Shown here: in pieces, positions 42,961 to 50,815 of the stretch
How the letters are laid out: each line of letters begins with the position of its first letter
Numbering within the stretch: the stretch's first letter is position 1
Program-made: the position numbers and the translations under genes
Source: ENR-C20 sp942493145
GTDB lineage: Bacteria > Bacillota > Clostridia > Acetivibrionales > DTU013
Reading direction: 5' to 3'
Length of the DNA stretch: 64,000 bases
Assembly (NCBI GenBank): GCA_942493145.1
Contig: OW818679.1
Coordinates: forward strand, 2,108,001-2,172,000
The notes under the pieces: model-generated
What the model was told of the DNA's origin: nothing
Database searches by the model: none
What the model saw: only the letters and a program-made list of their open reading frames with translations

Positions 42961-43581
42961 TTAGTCCCCATTCGCCAGGCGCCTGAATACCTCTTCGGTT
43001 ATTGACCGGCCATAGCCTCTGTGTTTCAGGAACATATAGACCTTGTTGGCCACAGACTCGTCACCCAGGTTGTATTTGCCGAATTTCTTCCTTACTAGGT
43101 TTTCTGCTACTGTAACCTCGTCAGTAATGAGCTCTTCGAGGGCTTCATCAATTTCGTCAACAGGAAGTCCCCTGCCTTGCAAATCATACCGCAGCAGTTT
43201 TTTTGACTGGGGCTTGAGTTTATTCCTGTCATATATGTATTTTTGAATGTACAGCCTGCTGTTTATGTAGCCTATCGCCTTAAGCTCTTCGACTACCTTT
43301 TCTATGGTTATGTTGTCATAACGCTCTTCTCTCAGCTTGGCTTTTACTTCTTTTTCTGTCCTAAGTCTTAATGAAAGGTATCTGACTGCAGAAGCTTTTG
43401 CAGCATTGAAAACAACTGTATCCAGTATATTCTTCAATTCTTCAGCATCAAGTTCTTTTTCCTCATAAAGATTGAGTCTGAGGTATTCCTCCTCAGGAAT
43501 GGAAAATGCGAATGCCTCATCGATATACACTGAATACTGTCTTTTATTCATGCTATTCTTTTCAACAGAAGTTATCCTCAT
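42961..43581 (-). CDS. recX: Regulatory protein RecX
   Basis: RecX binds RecA filaments and modulates recombination. The 206-residue protein has three-helix repeats with YLSLRLRTEKEVKAKLRE, VEELKAIGYINSRLYIQKYI and RYDLQGRGLPVDEIDEAL, the RecX pattern. The ATG at 43581 has AAAAGGTGA upstream; a TTG one codon earlier is less likely. It lies 84 bases downstream of recA. Confidence 0.92.
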   Translation of the reverse strand: MRITSVEKNSMNKRQYSVYIDEAFAFSIPEEEYLRLNLYEEKELDAEELKNILDTVVFNAAKASAVRYLSLRLRTEKEVKAKLREERYDNITIEKVVEELKAIGYINSRLYIQKYIYDRNKLKPQSKKLLRYDLQGRGLPVDEIDEALEELITDEVTVAENLVRKKFGKYNLGDESVANKVYMFLKHRGYGRSITEEVFRRLANGD

Positions 43582-43665
43582 CAATTCACCTTTTCATAAA
43601 TACTCAATACTATTTGATATTAACCAAGATTAAGCGTTGCGCTTAATCAAGAATAATCGTCGAGA

Positions 43666-44712
43666 TTATTCATCAAGTTCCAGATCGCCATCGTCTTCAG
43701 CCACTGCTGAAGTCATGCTTTTGACAAAAGCCTGTGCGTAATTTTCCCTGATTTTAGCTTCAATTTCTTTGGCCATATCCTTGTTTTCTCTAAGGAATTG
43801 CTTGACGTTATCCCTGCCCTGGCCTATCCTCTGCCCGCTGTATGAGAACCATGACCCGCTCTTGTTTATGATGTCGAGGTTTACTCCTACATCGAGAAGG
43901 CTTCCTTCCTTGGATATACCCAACCCGTACATTATATCCACTTCCGCTTCCTTGAACGGTGGTGCTACTTTGTTCTTAACCACTTTTATTTTGGTCCTGT
44001 TGCCAATAAATTCGGTACCCTGTTTGAGAGTCTCTATCCTTCTGACATCAAGTCTTACTGACGAATAAAACTTCAATGCTCTTCCGCCCGGAGTCGTTTC
44101 GGGGTTTCCAAACATGACACCCACTTTTTCCCTGAGCTGATTTATAAATATTGCTGTAGTATTTGATTTGCTGATGACGCCTGCCAGTTTTCTCAGAGCC
44201 TGTGACATGAGCCTTGCCTGAAGGCCCATATGTGAATCACCCATTTCACCGTCTATTTCAGCTTTTGGTACAAGTGCGGCAACCGAGTCAACTACTATTA
44301 CATCAATAGCTCCGCTCCTGACAAGGGCTTCGGCAATTTCAAGGGCCTGCTCCCCTGTATCAGGCTGTGATACTATGAGATTCTCTATATCTACACCAAG
44401 CTTCTTTGCATATGCAGGGTCAAGCGCATGTTCTGCATCTATGAAAGCGGCATCGCCACCGGCTTTTTGCGCCTCAGCTATTATATGTAGGGCAACTGTG
44501 GTCTTTCCTGAGGATTCAGGGCCAAATATTTCAACTATCCTGCCTCTGGGTACACCACCCACACCAAGTGCGATATCCAGCCCAATAGCTCCTGTCGGTA
44601 TGGTTTCTACATTCAAATGCGTACTTTCGCCAAGCTTCATGACGGCACCCTTGCCAAACTGCTTTTCTATCTGTCCCATTGCCATCTCAAGCGCTTTTTT
44701 CTTTTCAATCAT
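43666..44712 (-). CDS. recA: Recombinase RecA
   Basis: RecA forms filaments on single-stranded DNA for recombination and SOS induction. The 348-residue protein has Walker A GPESSGKTT (residues 64-72), IDVIVVDSVAALVPKAEIDG, the L2-region signature NQLREKVGVMFGNPETTPGG, and an acidic C-terminal tail ending DDGDLELDE. AAGGAGG precedes the ATG. I looked in the 95 bases upstream and saw no clear LexA box by eye. Confidence 0.97.
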   Translation of the reverse strand: MIEKKKALEMAMGQIEKQFGKGAVMKLGESTHLNVETIPTGAIGLDIALGVGGVPRGRIVEIFGPESSGKTTVALHIIAEAQKAGGDAAFIDAEHALDPAYAKKLGVDIENLIVSQPDTGEQALEIAEALVRSGAIDVIVVDSVAALVPKAEIDGEMGDSHMGLQARLMSQALRKLAGVISKSNTTAIFINQLREKVGVMFGNPETTPGGRALKFYSSVRLDVRRIETLKQGTEFIGNRTKIKVVKNKVAPPFKEAEVDIMYGLGISKEGSLLDVGVNLDIINKSGSWFSYSGQRIGQGRDNVKQFLRENKDMAKEIEAKIRENYAQAFVKSMTSAVAEDDGDLELDE

Positions 44713-44806
44713 AATTCCGGTAGCCTCCTTAAAATGTATCGAACATCTGTTCTTATCCGATTATATAATATAAAATCAAATCCGTCAACAATTTATTTGC
44801 ATATTT

Positions 44807-46411
44807 TTACATTTTTCTCAGAAGCCCCATTTTTCCAAGCTTTGCCTTTACTATACTCATAGAATATACCGCTTCCTCCGATTTGACAAGCAGCATAACT
44901 GTGAAATACAAAGCTGCACCTACGCATATCTCAAGTGCCAGCCAGGCCAGCTGCCAGATCTTCATTTCCGGGTTTACAGGCAACATTTCCATAAGCCATA
45001 GCGCAGCGCCCATCGTCAATGCTGCTGGTACTGCCTTTAAAACAAACAGCAAGAGCTTGTCCAGCAGGATTCCGCCTTCCACCCTCCTGTTTAGTAGCAT
45101 TATGAGTAATACGGAATTTATAAGACTTATTATAGAGTAGGAAAGCGCCATACCCGATGCACCCAGATCAGTCGTCCTGTAGAACAGGTAACCAAAGCCG
45201 TAATTCAGTATGATTGCCAACACTCCTGCAAATAACGGTGTTTTTGTGTTATGCATCGCGTAAAAGGCCCTGTTCATGGATGTAACCACCGATTGTGTGA
45301 TCATCGAAGTAGCAAACAGTAAAAGAATGCTCGCTACAATTGGCACATGCTCTTCTGTAAACCTGCCGCCCCACTGGAATATGGCTCTGATTATGGGCTC
45401 CCTGAGGATTATGAATCCCACGGCCGATGGCAGAGTCAGGAAGATAGTTGAATTCAGCGATTTTATGAGGATGTGCTTAAAGTCGCCCAATTCTCCTGAT
45501 GCAAACTTCCTTGAAAGCGTCGGTAATATGGCAGTTCCTATACCCATGGCGAATATTCCGTAAGGAAGCTGCCAAATGGAGTTTGCGTTCCTGAAAGCAG
45601 ATACGGAACCTTCCAGTGCAACAAAGCTTACGAATGAAAGTGATATTATCACATTCACCTGCGATATTGATGAAGAGAGCAATGACGGGACAGCCTGCCT
45701 GAACAGCTTTATGAATCTTGCATCCTTCAGGTCAAATGCAGGTTTGTAATTCTTTAAATCCTTTAATGCAAAACAAAGCTGGAACAGGAAATAAACAGCC
45801 GCACTTACAGCAACACCAACTGCAACCTTTTCCATGCTTTCGGGGTTTTCATCCGCAAAAATCAGAATGCTTATAGAACAGCCTATATTATAAATAGTAG
45901 GTCCATATGCAGCCGCTGCGAATTTTCTGTACGTATTCAGAACTCCGTTACATATTCCTGCCAGCATAAGAAATGAAACTGACGGAAATAATATCCTCGA
46001 TAGTGAAATTGCCAGTTCCAGTGTTCTGGGGCTTTCTGTTTCGAATCCGGGTGTCACAATCGGTATTATTTCAGGTGCGAAAATCATACCAAGAGTACAT
46101 AAAATGATCATACCTGCAAATATAACGCTTATGAAGGTGCTGACCGCCTTCCAGCCCTCCTTTTCCTCACCTTTTTCTATGGATCCGGAAAGGAAGGGTA
46201 TAAGCGCAGCCCCTATTGTTCCTCCCACAAGTAGGGTGTACATAAGGTCGGGAACTGAAAATGCAGCGTTGTAGGCATCCTGAACCCAACTAAGGCCTAC
46301 CTTCCATGATAAAGTCGTCTCTCTGATGAATCCGGTAAGCCTGCTCAGTATAATGGATGACATGACGATCAGCGCTGCAGTCGCAAGTCTTTTGTCCTGT
46401 GTTTCCTTCAA
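44807..46411 (-). CDS. murJ: Lipid II flippase MurJ (MviN)
   Basis: MurJ moves the cell wall precursor lipid II across the membrane. The protein of about 534 residues has some fourteen membrane helices and family motifs ILSRLTGFIRETTLSWKVG, DAYNAAFSVPDLMYTLLVGG, LPYGIFAMGIGTAILPTLSR and FQWGGRFTEEH. The TTG at 46411 follows GGGAGG by eight bases; the open frame from 46432 starts before that site. It lies between cinA and recA on the same strand. Confidence 0.92.
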   Translation of the reverse strand: MKETQDKRLATAALIVMSSIILSRLTGFIRETTLSWKVGLSWVQDAYNAAFSVPDLMYTLLVGGTIGAALIPFLSGSIEKGEEKEGWKAVSTFISVIFAGMIILCTLGMIFAPEIIPIVTPGFETESPRTLELAISLSRILFPSVSFLMLAGICNGVLNTYRKFAAAAYGPTIYNIGCSISILIFADENPESMEKVAVGVAVSAAVYFLFQLCFALKDLKNYKPAFDLKDARFIKLFRQAVPSLLSSSISQVNVIISLSFVSFVALEGSVSAFRNANSIWQLPYGIFAMGIGTAILPTLSRKFASGELGDFKHILIKSLNSTIFLTLPSAVGFIILREPIIRAIFQWGGRFTEEHVPIVASILLLFATSMITQSVVTSMNRAFYAMHNTKTPLFAGVLAIILNYGFGYLFYRTTDLGASGMALSYSIISLINSVLLIMLLNRRVEGGILLDKLLLFVLKAVPAALTMGAALWLMEMLPVNPEMKIWQLAWLALEICVGAALYFTVMLLVKSEEAVYSMSIVKAKLGKMGLLRKM

Positions 46412-46485
46412 TTCATTGTCCTCCCGGGGCAAATTGTGATATATGAATACTACAGCATTGATTACGCATATGTTTCAGTGCGGAA

Positions 46486-47727
46486 TCAGCTGTTTTTATT
46501 GAGCAGTTTTTGTCTGACAAGGTTGAATGCATACAAGCATGTCACATTACGTATCCGGTTCCTGCTTCCCCAAAGCTTCAGCTCCTTGTGTTCCACGCCA
46601 TTGGCATCGGCAAGGGCTATGTGTACAAGACCTACAGGTTTTTCATCAGTGCCTCCGTCCGGACCGGCAACACCAGTAACAGAAAGCCCGAGATCGGTTC
46701 CCGAGGCTTTTCTGATTCCTTCGGCCATTTCAATGGCAGTTTCCCTGCTCACTGCACCGAACTTGTCAAGGGTATGCTGCCTGACCTTCAGATTATCAAT
46801 CTTTGATTGATTACTGTAAGATACAATCCCTCTGTTAAATACCTTCGAAATTCCGGGGATTTCGGTAAGCTTGGCTGAAAGTAATCCGCCGGTGCAGGAT
46901 TCTGCTATGGCGATTGTGGTGTTTGTATTTATCAGAAGTTCAGCCACCACCTCTTCCATATTCCTGTTGTCGGAGCTGTATACCATCTCATCGAGCCTGT
47001 TCCTTATTTCAGCTTCTACAGGGGCTATTATGTCAGAAGATGTGTCCCCTTTTTTATATCTTGCCGTTATTCTGAGAGTGACTTCCCCCTCTTTTGCATA
47101 AGGTGCAATAGTCGGATTGGTTTGATTATCTACAAGATCAAGTATCCTGTCTTCCATTGCTGATTCCCCAATACCGAATATCCTGAGGAATTTGGACACC
47201 AGCGTGAATTCCGACTTGTCTGCGAAATATGGAAGAACGGTCTCATCAAACATCGGCTTCATTTCGGACGGCGGTCCCGGAAGCATAACGACGGTCTTGC
47301 CGTTTTCCTCCATGATGCAGCCAGGTGCGGTTCCATTCCTGTTTCTCACTATTACCGAGTTTTCAGGCAGGTAAGCCTGCTTGATATTGTTATCGGTCAT
47401 TGGTCTATTGAGCCTTTCGAAAAATGCTTTCATCTTATCTAGGCTTTCCTGGTCCAGTACCAATTTACGGTTCATCGCTCCGGCGATGGTCTCCTTGGTG
47501 AGGTCATCCTGGGTAGGTCCCAACCCGCCAGTGGTTATGACAATATCAGATCGGGAAAGTGCGAGCTGGAGACATTCCCTGAGACGTTCCGGATTATCTC
47601 CCACCACGCTGTGAAAGAACACTCCAATTCCGACGTCAGGCAATCTCGAGGAAATATATTGGGCGTTTGTATTTGCAATCTGGCCCATCAAAAGTTCCGT
47701 TCCGACAGCCAGTATTTCTGCATTCAT
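46486..47727 (-). CDS. cinA: CinA-like nicotinamide-nucleotide amidase / molybdopterin-binding domain protein
   Basis: CinA salvages nicotinamide mononucleotide and is often co-transcribed with recA. The 413-residue protein has an N-terminal MoCF-type domain (MNAEILAVGTELLMGQIANT, ITTGGLGPTQDDLTKE, MLPGPPSEMKPMFDE). The C-terminal amidase domain has IAIAESCTGGLLSAKLTEI with the nucleophile Ser, and SVTGVAGPDGGTDEKPVG. Length and both domains are complete. The usual order cinA-recA is here separated by murJ. Confidence 0.93.
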   Translation of the reverse strand: MNAEILAVGTELLMGQIANTNAQYISSRLPDVGIGVFFHSVVGDNPERLRECLQLALSRSDIVITTGGLGPTQDDLTKETIAGAMNRKLVLDQESLDKMKAFFERLNRPMTDNNIKQAYLPENSVIVRNRNGTAPGCIMEENGKTVVMLPGPPSEMKPMFDETVLPYFADKSEFTLVSKFLRIFGIGESAMEDRILDLVDNQTNPTIAPYAKEGEVTLRITARYKKGDTSSDIIAPVEAEIRNRLDEMVYSSDNRNMEEVVAELLINTNTTIAIAESCTGGLLSAKLTEIPGISKVFNRGIVSYSNQSKIDNLKVRQHTLDKFGAVSRETAIEMAEGIRKASGTDLGLSVTGVAGPDGGTDEKPVGLVHIALADANGVEHKELKLWGSRNRIRNVTCLYAFNLVRQKLLNKNS

Positions 47728-48007
47728 CGATAATCATCTCTCTTTCATGCCCCGTGTCTGCATTACAGGAAACAGGGTCATTCATATTATATCAGTTTAA
47801 ATCATTATTAATCAATGCTCTTCGAGAAACGCACCCAATAAAAGTATCCAGGAATGATAGATGGAATATAAAAGAAAATGAAAAACAGGCAGTACTTGAT
47901 TTCCTGCCTGTTTTAAATGCCGTTGCCTGTGAAAGGCTGGGCAGTTTTAAATTTTTTATACTCAGATATTTACATGGTAAAGCATAATCACGCAATACCG
48001 ATTTTGT
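47728..48007 (-). terminator. Gap holding a terminator for the ACT-paaK unit (hairpin 47882-47914)
   Basis: AAAACAGGCAG (47882-47892) and CTGCCTGTTTT (47904-47914) form an 11-bp stem, and on the minus strand the second arm runs into TTTTTC. It lies about 95 bases after the ACT-domain gene. Nothing else was recognised in the 280-base gap before cinA. Confidence 0.8.
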
Positions 48008-48439
48008 TCACAGCCTGTAAATAGTGCTTGAAGGCAATACGTTGATTCCTTTATCATTCAGAGTCTGTATGGCCAGATCGGTTTTATCCACCTTCATTAT
48101 CACAAGCGCCTCATGTTCGGCCTTGCCGACAAAAGCATATATATATTCCACACCAACTCCTGCATTACCAAGCACTTCTAGCACTGCCGCCAATCCGCCG
48201 GGTTCGTCCTGGACGCCTACTCCGATAACATTGGTACAGCTGACTGTAAAACCATTTTCCTTAAGGATTTTCTCGGCATCTTCGGGTTTGTTGACAATAA
48301 GCCTAAGGATTCCAAAATCGGTGGTGTCAGCAATCGAAAGAGCACTGATGTCTATACTGTTGTCTCCCAATGTTTTAAGAACCTCTGCCAGTCTTCCCGT
48401 TTTGTTTTCAAGAAAAATAGATATCTGTTTTACCAGCAT
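48008..48439 (-). CDS. Tandem ACT-domain amino-acid-binding protein
   Basis: The 143-residue protein consists of two ACT-like folds, the first with SIFLENKTGRLAEVLKTLGD and the second with VQDEPGGLAAVLEVLGNAGV. ACT domains bind amino acids and regulate partner enzymes. In clostridia and archaea such proteins are encoded beside phenylacetate-CoA ligase and indolepyruvate ferredoxin oxidoreductase. Here it follows the ligase gene by 31 bases with GGAGGGG before its ATG. A role in sensing an aromatic or branched-chain amino acid for the ligase is inferred from that association. Confidence 0.88.
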   Translation of the reverse strand: MLVKQISIFLENKTGRLAEVLKTLGDNSIDISALSIADTTDFGILRLIVNKPEDAEKILKENGFTVSCTNVIGVGVQDEPGGLAAVLEVLGNAGVGVEYIYAFVGKAEHEALVIMKVDKTDLAIQTLNDKGINVLPSSTIYRL

Positions 48440-48470
48440 TGTATCCCCTCCTTATATATGATCTTGCAGT

Positions 48471-49772
48471 TTATATCTTCCTCTTGTCGATGACTCTTTT
48501 GGCTTTTCCTTCACTACGTTCGATGGTCTTGGGTTCTACGAGCCTTACTTTTGCATTAATGCCGAGGGTGCTGTCAAGTTCCTTCCTTATCTTTCTTTCA
48601 AGGTCTTCAACATGCTTTACCTCATCCGAGAACATCGACTGTGTCATTTCAACCCATACCTCAAGATGGTCAAGATTGTCCTTCCTGTCTACTATGAGCT
48701 GATAGTGCGGAGCAGTCTCACCTACTTCCAGAAGTACGCTTTCAACTTGTGACGGGAACACATTCACGCCACGTATTATCAGCATGTCATCCGAACGTCC
48801 TGACACTTTAGCCATTCTGGTAGTAGTTCTGCCGCATACACATTTTTCATTGTTCAGCGCAGAAATATCTCGCGTCCTGTATCTTATAAGGGGTAAGCCT
48901 TCCTTTGTTATTGTAGTGAATACCAATTCGCCCTTGGATCCCGGAGGAAGAACCTCCTCTGTCTCAGGGTTGATGATCTCAGGTATGAAATGATCCTCCT
49001 GAACATGAATACCGCCTTTTTCGAAACATTCCATCGAAACACCCGGTCCCATAACTTCGCTCAATCCATAAATATCAAGGGCTGTTATTCCGAGTTTCTC
49101 TTCCAATTCCTTCCTCATGCTGTAGGACCATGGTTCAGCACCGAAAACCCCAGCCTTCAGCTTCAGGTCTTCCTTTGTGAAACCCATTTCCACCAGCTCT
49201 TCCGCCATAAACAGAGCATATGAGGGGGTACAGCAAAGGATCGTGGTTCCAAAATCCTTCATAAGCTGTATCTGCCTTTTCGTATTTCCGCCCGATGCCG
49301 GTATGACTGATGCTCCCACTCTTTCAACACCATAGTGCACTCCAAGTCCTCCGGTGAACAGTCCATATCCGTATGCAACCTGTATTACCGACTCTTTTGA
49401 GGCACCTGCCATGACCAGCGATCTTGCCATTACTTCAGACCAGGTATCGATGTCTTTTCGTGTATATCCAACTACAGTCTGTTTGCCTGTAGTTCCTGAG
49501 GAAGCGTGTATTCTGATTATTTCGCTGAGTGGTACTGCAAACATCCCATACGGGTATGTATCTCTCAAGTCCTGTTTGTAGGTGAAGGGCAGCTTTTTCA
49601 GATCTTCAACCGATTTGATATCGCCTGGATCTACTCCCTTTTCCTGCATCTTTTTTCTGTAGAAGGGTACGTTGTGATACACCCTCTTCACAGCATTGAC
49701 CAGACGTTCATTCTGAACCCTGGTCATCTCGTCTCTGGACATACATTCGTATGTCTCATTCCAGTACTTCAT
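48471..49772 (-). CDS. paaK: Phenylacetate-CoA ligase family protein (PaaK-like)
   Basis: PaaK-type enzymes activate phenylacetate or other aryl acids with ATP and CoA. The 433-residue protein has HASSGTTGKQTVVGYTRKDI (phosphate loop), YGYGLFTGGLGVHYGVERVG, DIYGLSEVMGPGVSMECFEK, RTRDISALN, and the hinge GRSDDMLIIRGVNVFPSQVE. GGGAGG precedes the ATG. It is paired with the ACT-domain gene. The usual partners iorA/iorB are absent here, so the acid substrate is open; an aromatic amino-acid-derived acid is the family default. Confidence 0.9.
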   Translation of the reverse strand: MKYWNETYECMSRDEMTRVQNERLVNAVKRVYHNVPFYRKKMQEKGVDPGDIKSVEDLKKLPFTYKQDLRDTYPYGMFAVPLSEIIRIHASSGTTGKQTVVGYTRKDIDTWSEVMARSLVMAGASKESVIQVAYGYGLFTGGLGVHYGVERVGASVIPASGGNTKRQIQLMKDFGTTILCCTPSYALFMAEELVEMGFTKEDLKLKAGVFGAEPWSYSMRKELEEKLGITALDIYGLSEVMGPGVSMECFEKGGIHVQEDHFIPEIINPETEEVLPPGSKGELVFTTITKEGLPLIRYRTRDISALNNEKCVCGRTTTRMAKVSGRSDDMLIIRGVNVFPSQVESVLLEVGETAPHYQLIVDRKDNLDHLEVWVEMTQSMFSDEVKHVEDLERKIRKELDSTLGINAKVRLVEPKTIERSEGKAKRVIDKRKI

Positions 49773-49931
49773 AATTGCAACCTCCCAAAACTTGTTAAAT
49801 GATTATGAGCAGTACTTGCTCAAGCCCATTATCCTCACTTGAAGATAGCTTTCAGGGATTACGGGAACCTTCCCGCCCCACACAAAAGCAAACAGGCTGC
49901 AATAACTGTTTAATAAACATTGTAATAAAAA

Positions 49932-49959
49932 ATGCGGTATTTGTAAACAAATACCGCAT
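49932..49959 (-). terminator. Terminator of the transhydroxylase-like operon
   Basis: ATGCGGTATTTG and CAAATACCGCAT form a perfect 12-bp stem with a 4-base loop. On the minus strand TTTTTTATT follows. It lies 35 bases after the stop of the iron-sulfur subunit gene. Confidence 0.9.
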
Positions 49960-49993
49960 CTTTAGTACAATTAAGTTGTGTTCTTAAAGTTTA

Positions 49994-50815
49994 TCAAGCC
50001 AGTGGTATATCACCAAGGTTGACATCCTTTTCTGTACTGATGTTTTCAATTGTCTTAACTTTACCGGCATTTTCGATCTTCAGTGTGTAGGAAGCATTAT
50101 CAGCCAGTTGCTTGAACCAGAAATCACCAAATGCATCAGTGGCAAGTTCATACTTTTTGCCTGTCTTGTTGCAAGTCAGGGTAAGTTTGGCTCCGATAAT
50201 AACTTCTTTCGCCTTTGGATCGTAAACAGTACCAGCCACAAAGCGGTGCATCATATTGAAGTAGTATACCCTCGGGCCGTTTCCGGTTTCAGGTAAAAGT
50301 ACTTCTTCAGTACCGTCAAGATATTTCTTTAATTCTTCATCATCGACCATCTTTATTGCTTCTGTCGGGCAGTTATCAGCGCAACGTGGCTGATTCCAAC
50401 CATCATCAATAAGATGGGCGCAACCGGTACATTTCTGAGCTATTGTAAGGTTGTCATTGAAGTATATTGCACCATAAGGGCAAGCGCTGTAGGAATCTAC
50501 GCAGAGCTTGCAGCCTGTGCACTTATCAGGGTCAATGATAACAAGCCCGTCTGGACGTTTGTAGATTGCGCCATTGGGACAAGCCTTTATACAGCTGGGG
50601 TTGTCACAGTGCATACAGATATGCGGTCTGTAGGCAACTTTAACCTTAGGCATTGTTCCTCTGACCTCTTCATCAAGCTTGAGCCAGAACTGACCGGCAT
50701 CGGGCTGAGGTTTGGCGTATGGTGACCAGTCGTTGGCTACATGTTCATCTTTACAAGCTATCTGGCATCCATAGCATCCATTACAAACTGCTAAATCAAT
50801 TACAAACGATTTCAT
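49994..50815 (-). CDS. Iron-sulfur (beta) subunit of a pyrogallol-phloroglucinol transhydroxylase-like molybdoenzyme
   Basis: The 273-residue protein starts MKSFVIDLAVCNGCYGCQIA and carries DmsB/NrfC-type cysteine clusters: CNGCYGCQIAC, CMHCDNPSCIKAC, CTGCKLCVDSYSAC and CTGCAHLIDD followed by CADNC. After residue 185 comes PRVYYFNMMHRF and a C-terminal beta-barrel domain of about 80 residues (GAKLTLTCNKTGKKY, DAFGDFWFKQL, VNLGDIPLA). As I recall the Pelobacter acidigallici transhydroxylase beta subunit, it has this same transthyretin-like tail. There is no twin-arginine signal, so it should be cytoplasmic. Its ATG overlaps the stop of the alpha gene (TAATG) behind GGAGGT, so the two are coupled. 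Confidence 0.85.
   Translation of the reverse strand: MKSFVIDLAVCNGCYGCQIACKDEHVANDWSPYAKPQPDAGQFWLKLDEEVRGTMPKVKVAYRPHICMHCDNPSCIKACPNGAIYKRPDGLVIIDPDKCTGCKLCVDSYSACPYGAIYFNDNLTIAQKCTGCAHLIDDGWNQPRCADNCPTEAIKMVDDEELKKYLDGTEEVLLPETGNGPRVYYFNMMHRFVAGTVYDPKAKEVIIGAKLTLTCNKTGKKYELATDAFGDFWFKQLADNASYTLKIENAGKVKTIENISTEKDVNLGDIPLA

Noticed and set aside
47792..47995. Minus-strand open frame of 67 codons between cinA and the ACT gene
   Set aside because: It reads through the terminator hairpin of the ACT-paaK unit and has no ribosome site or recognisable sequence.
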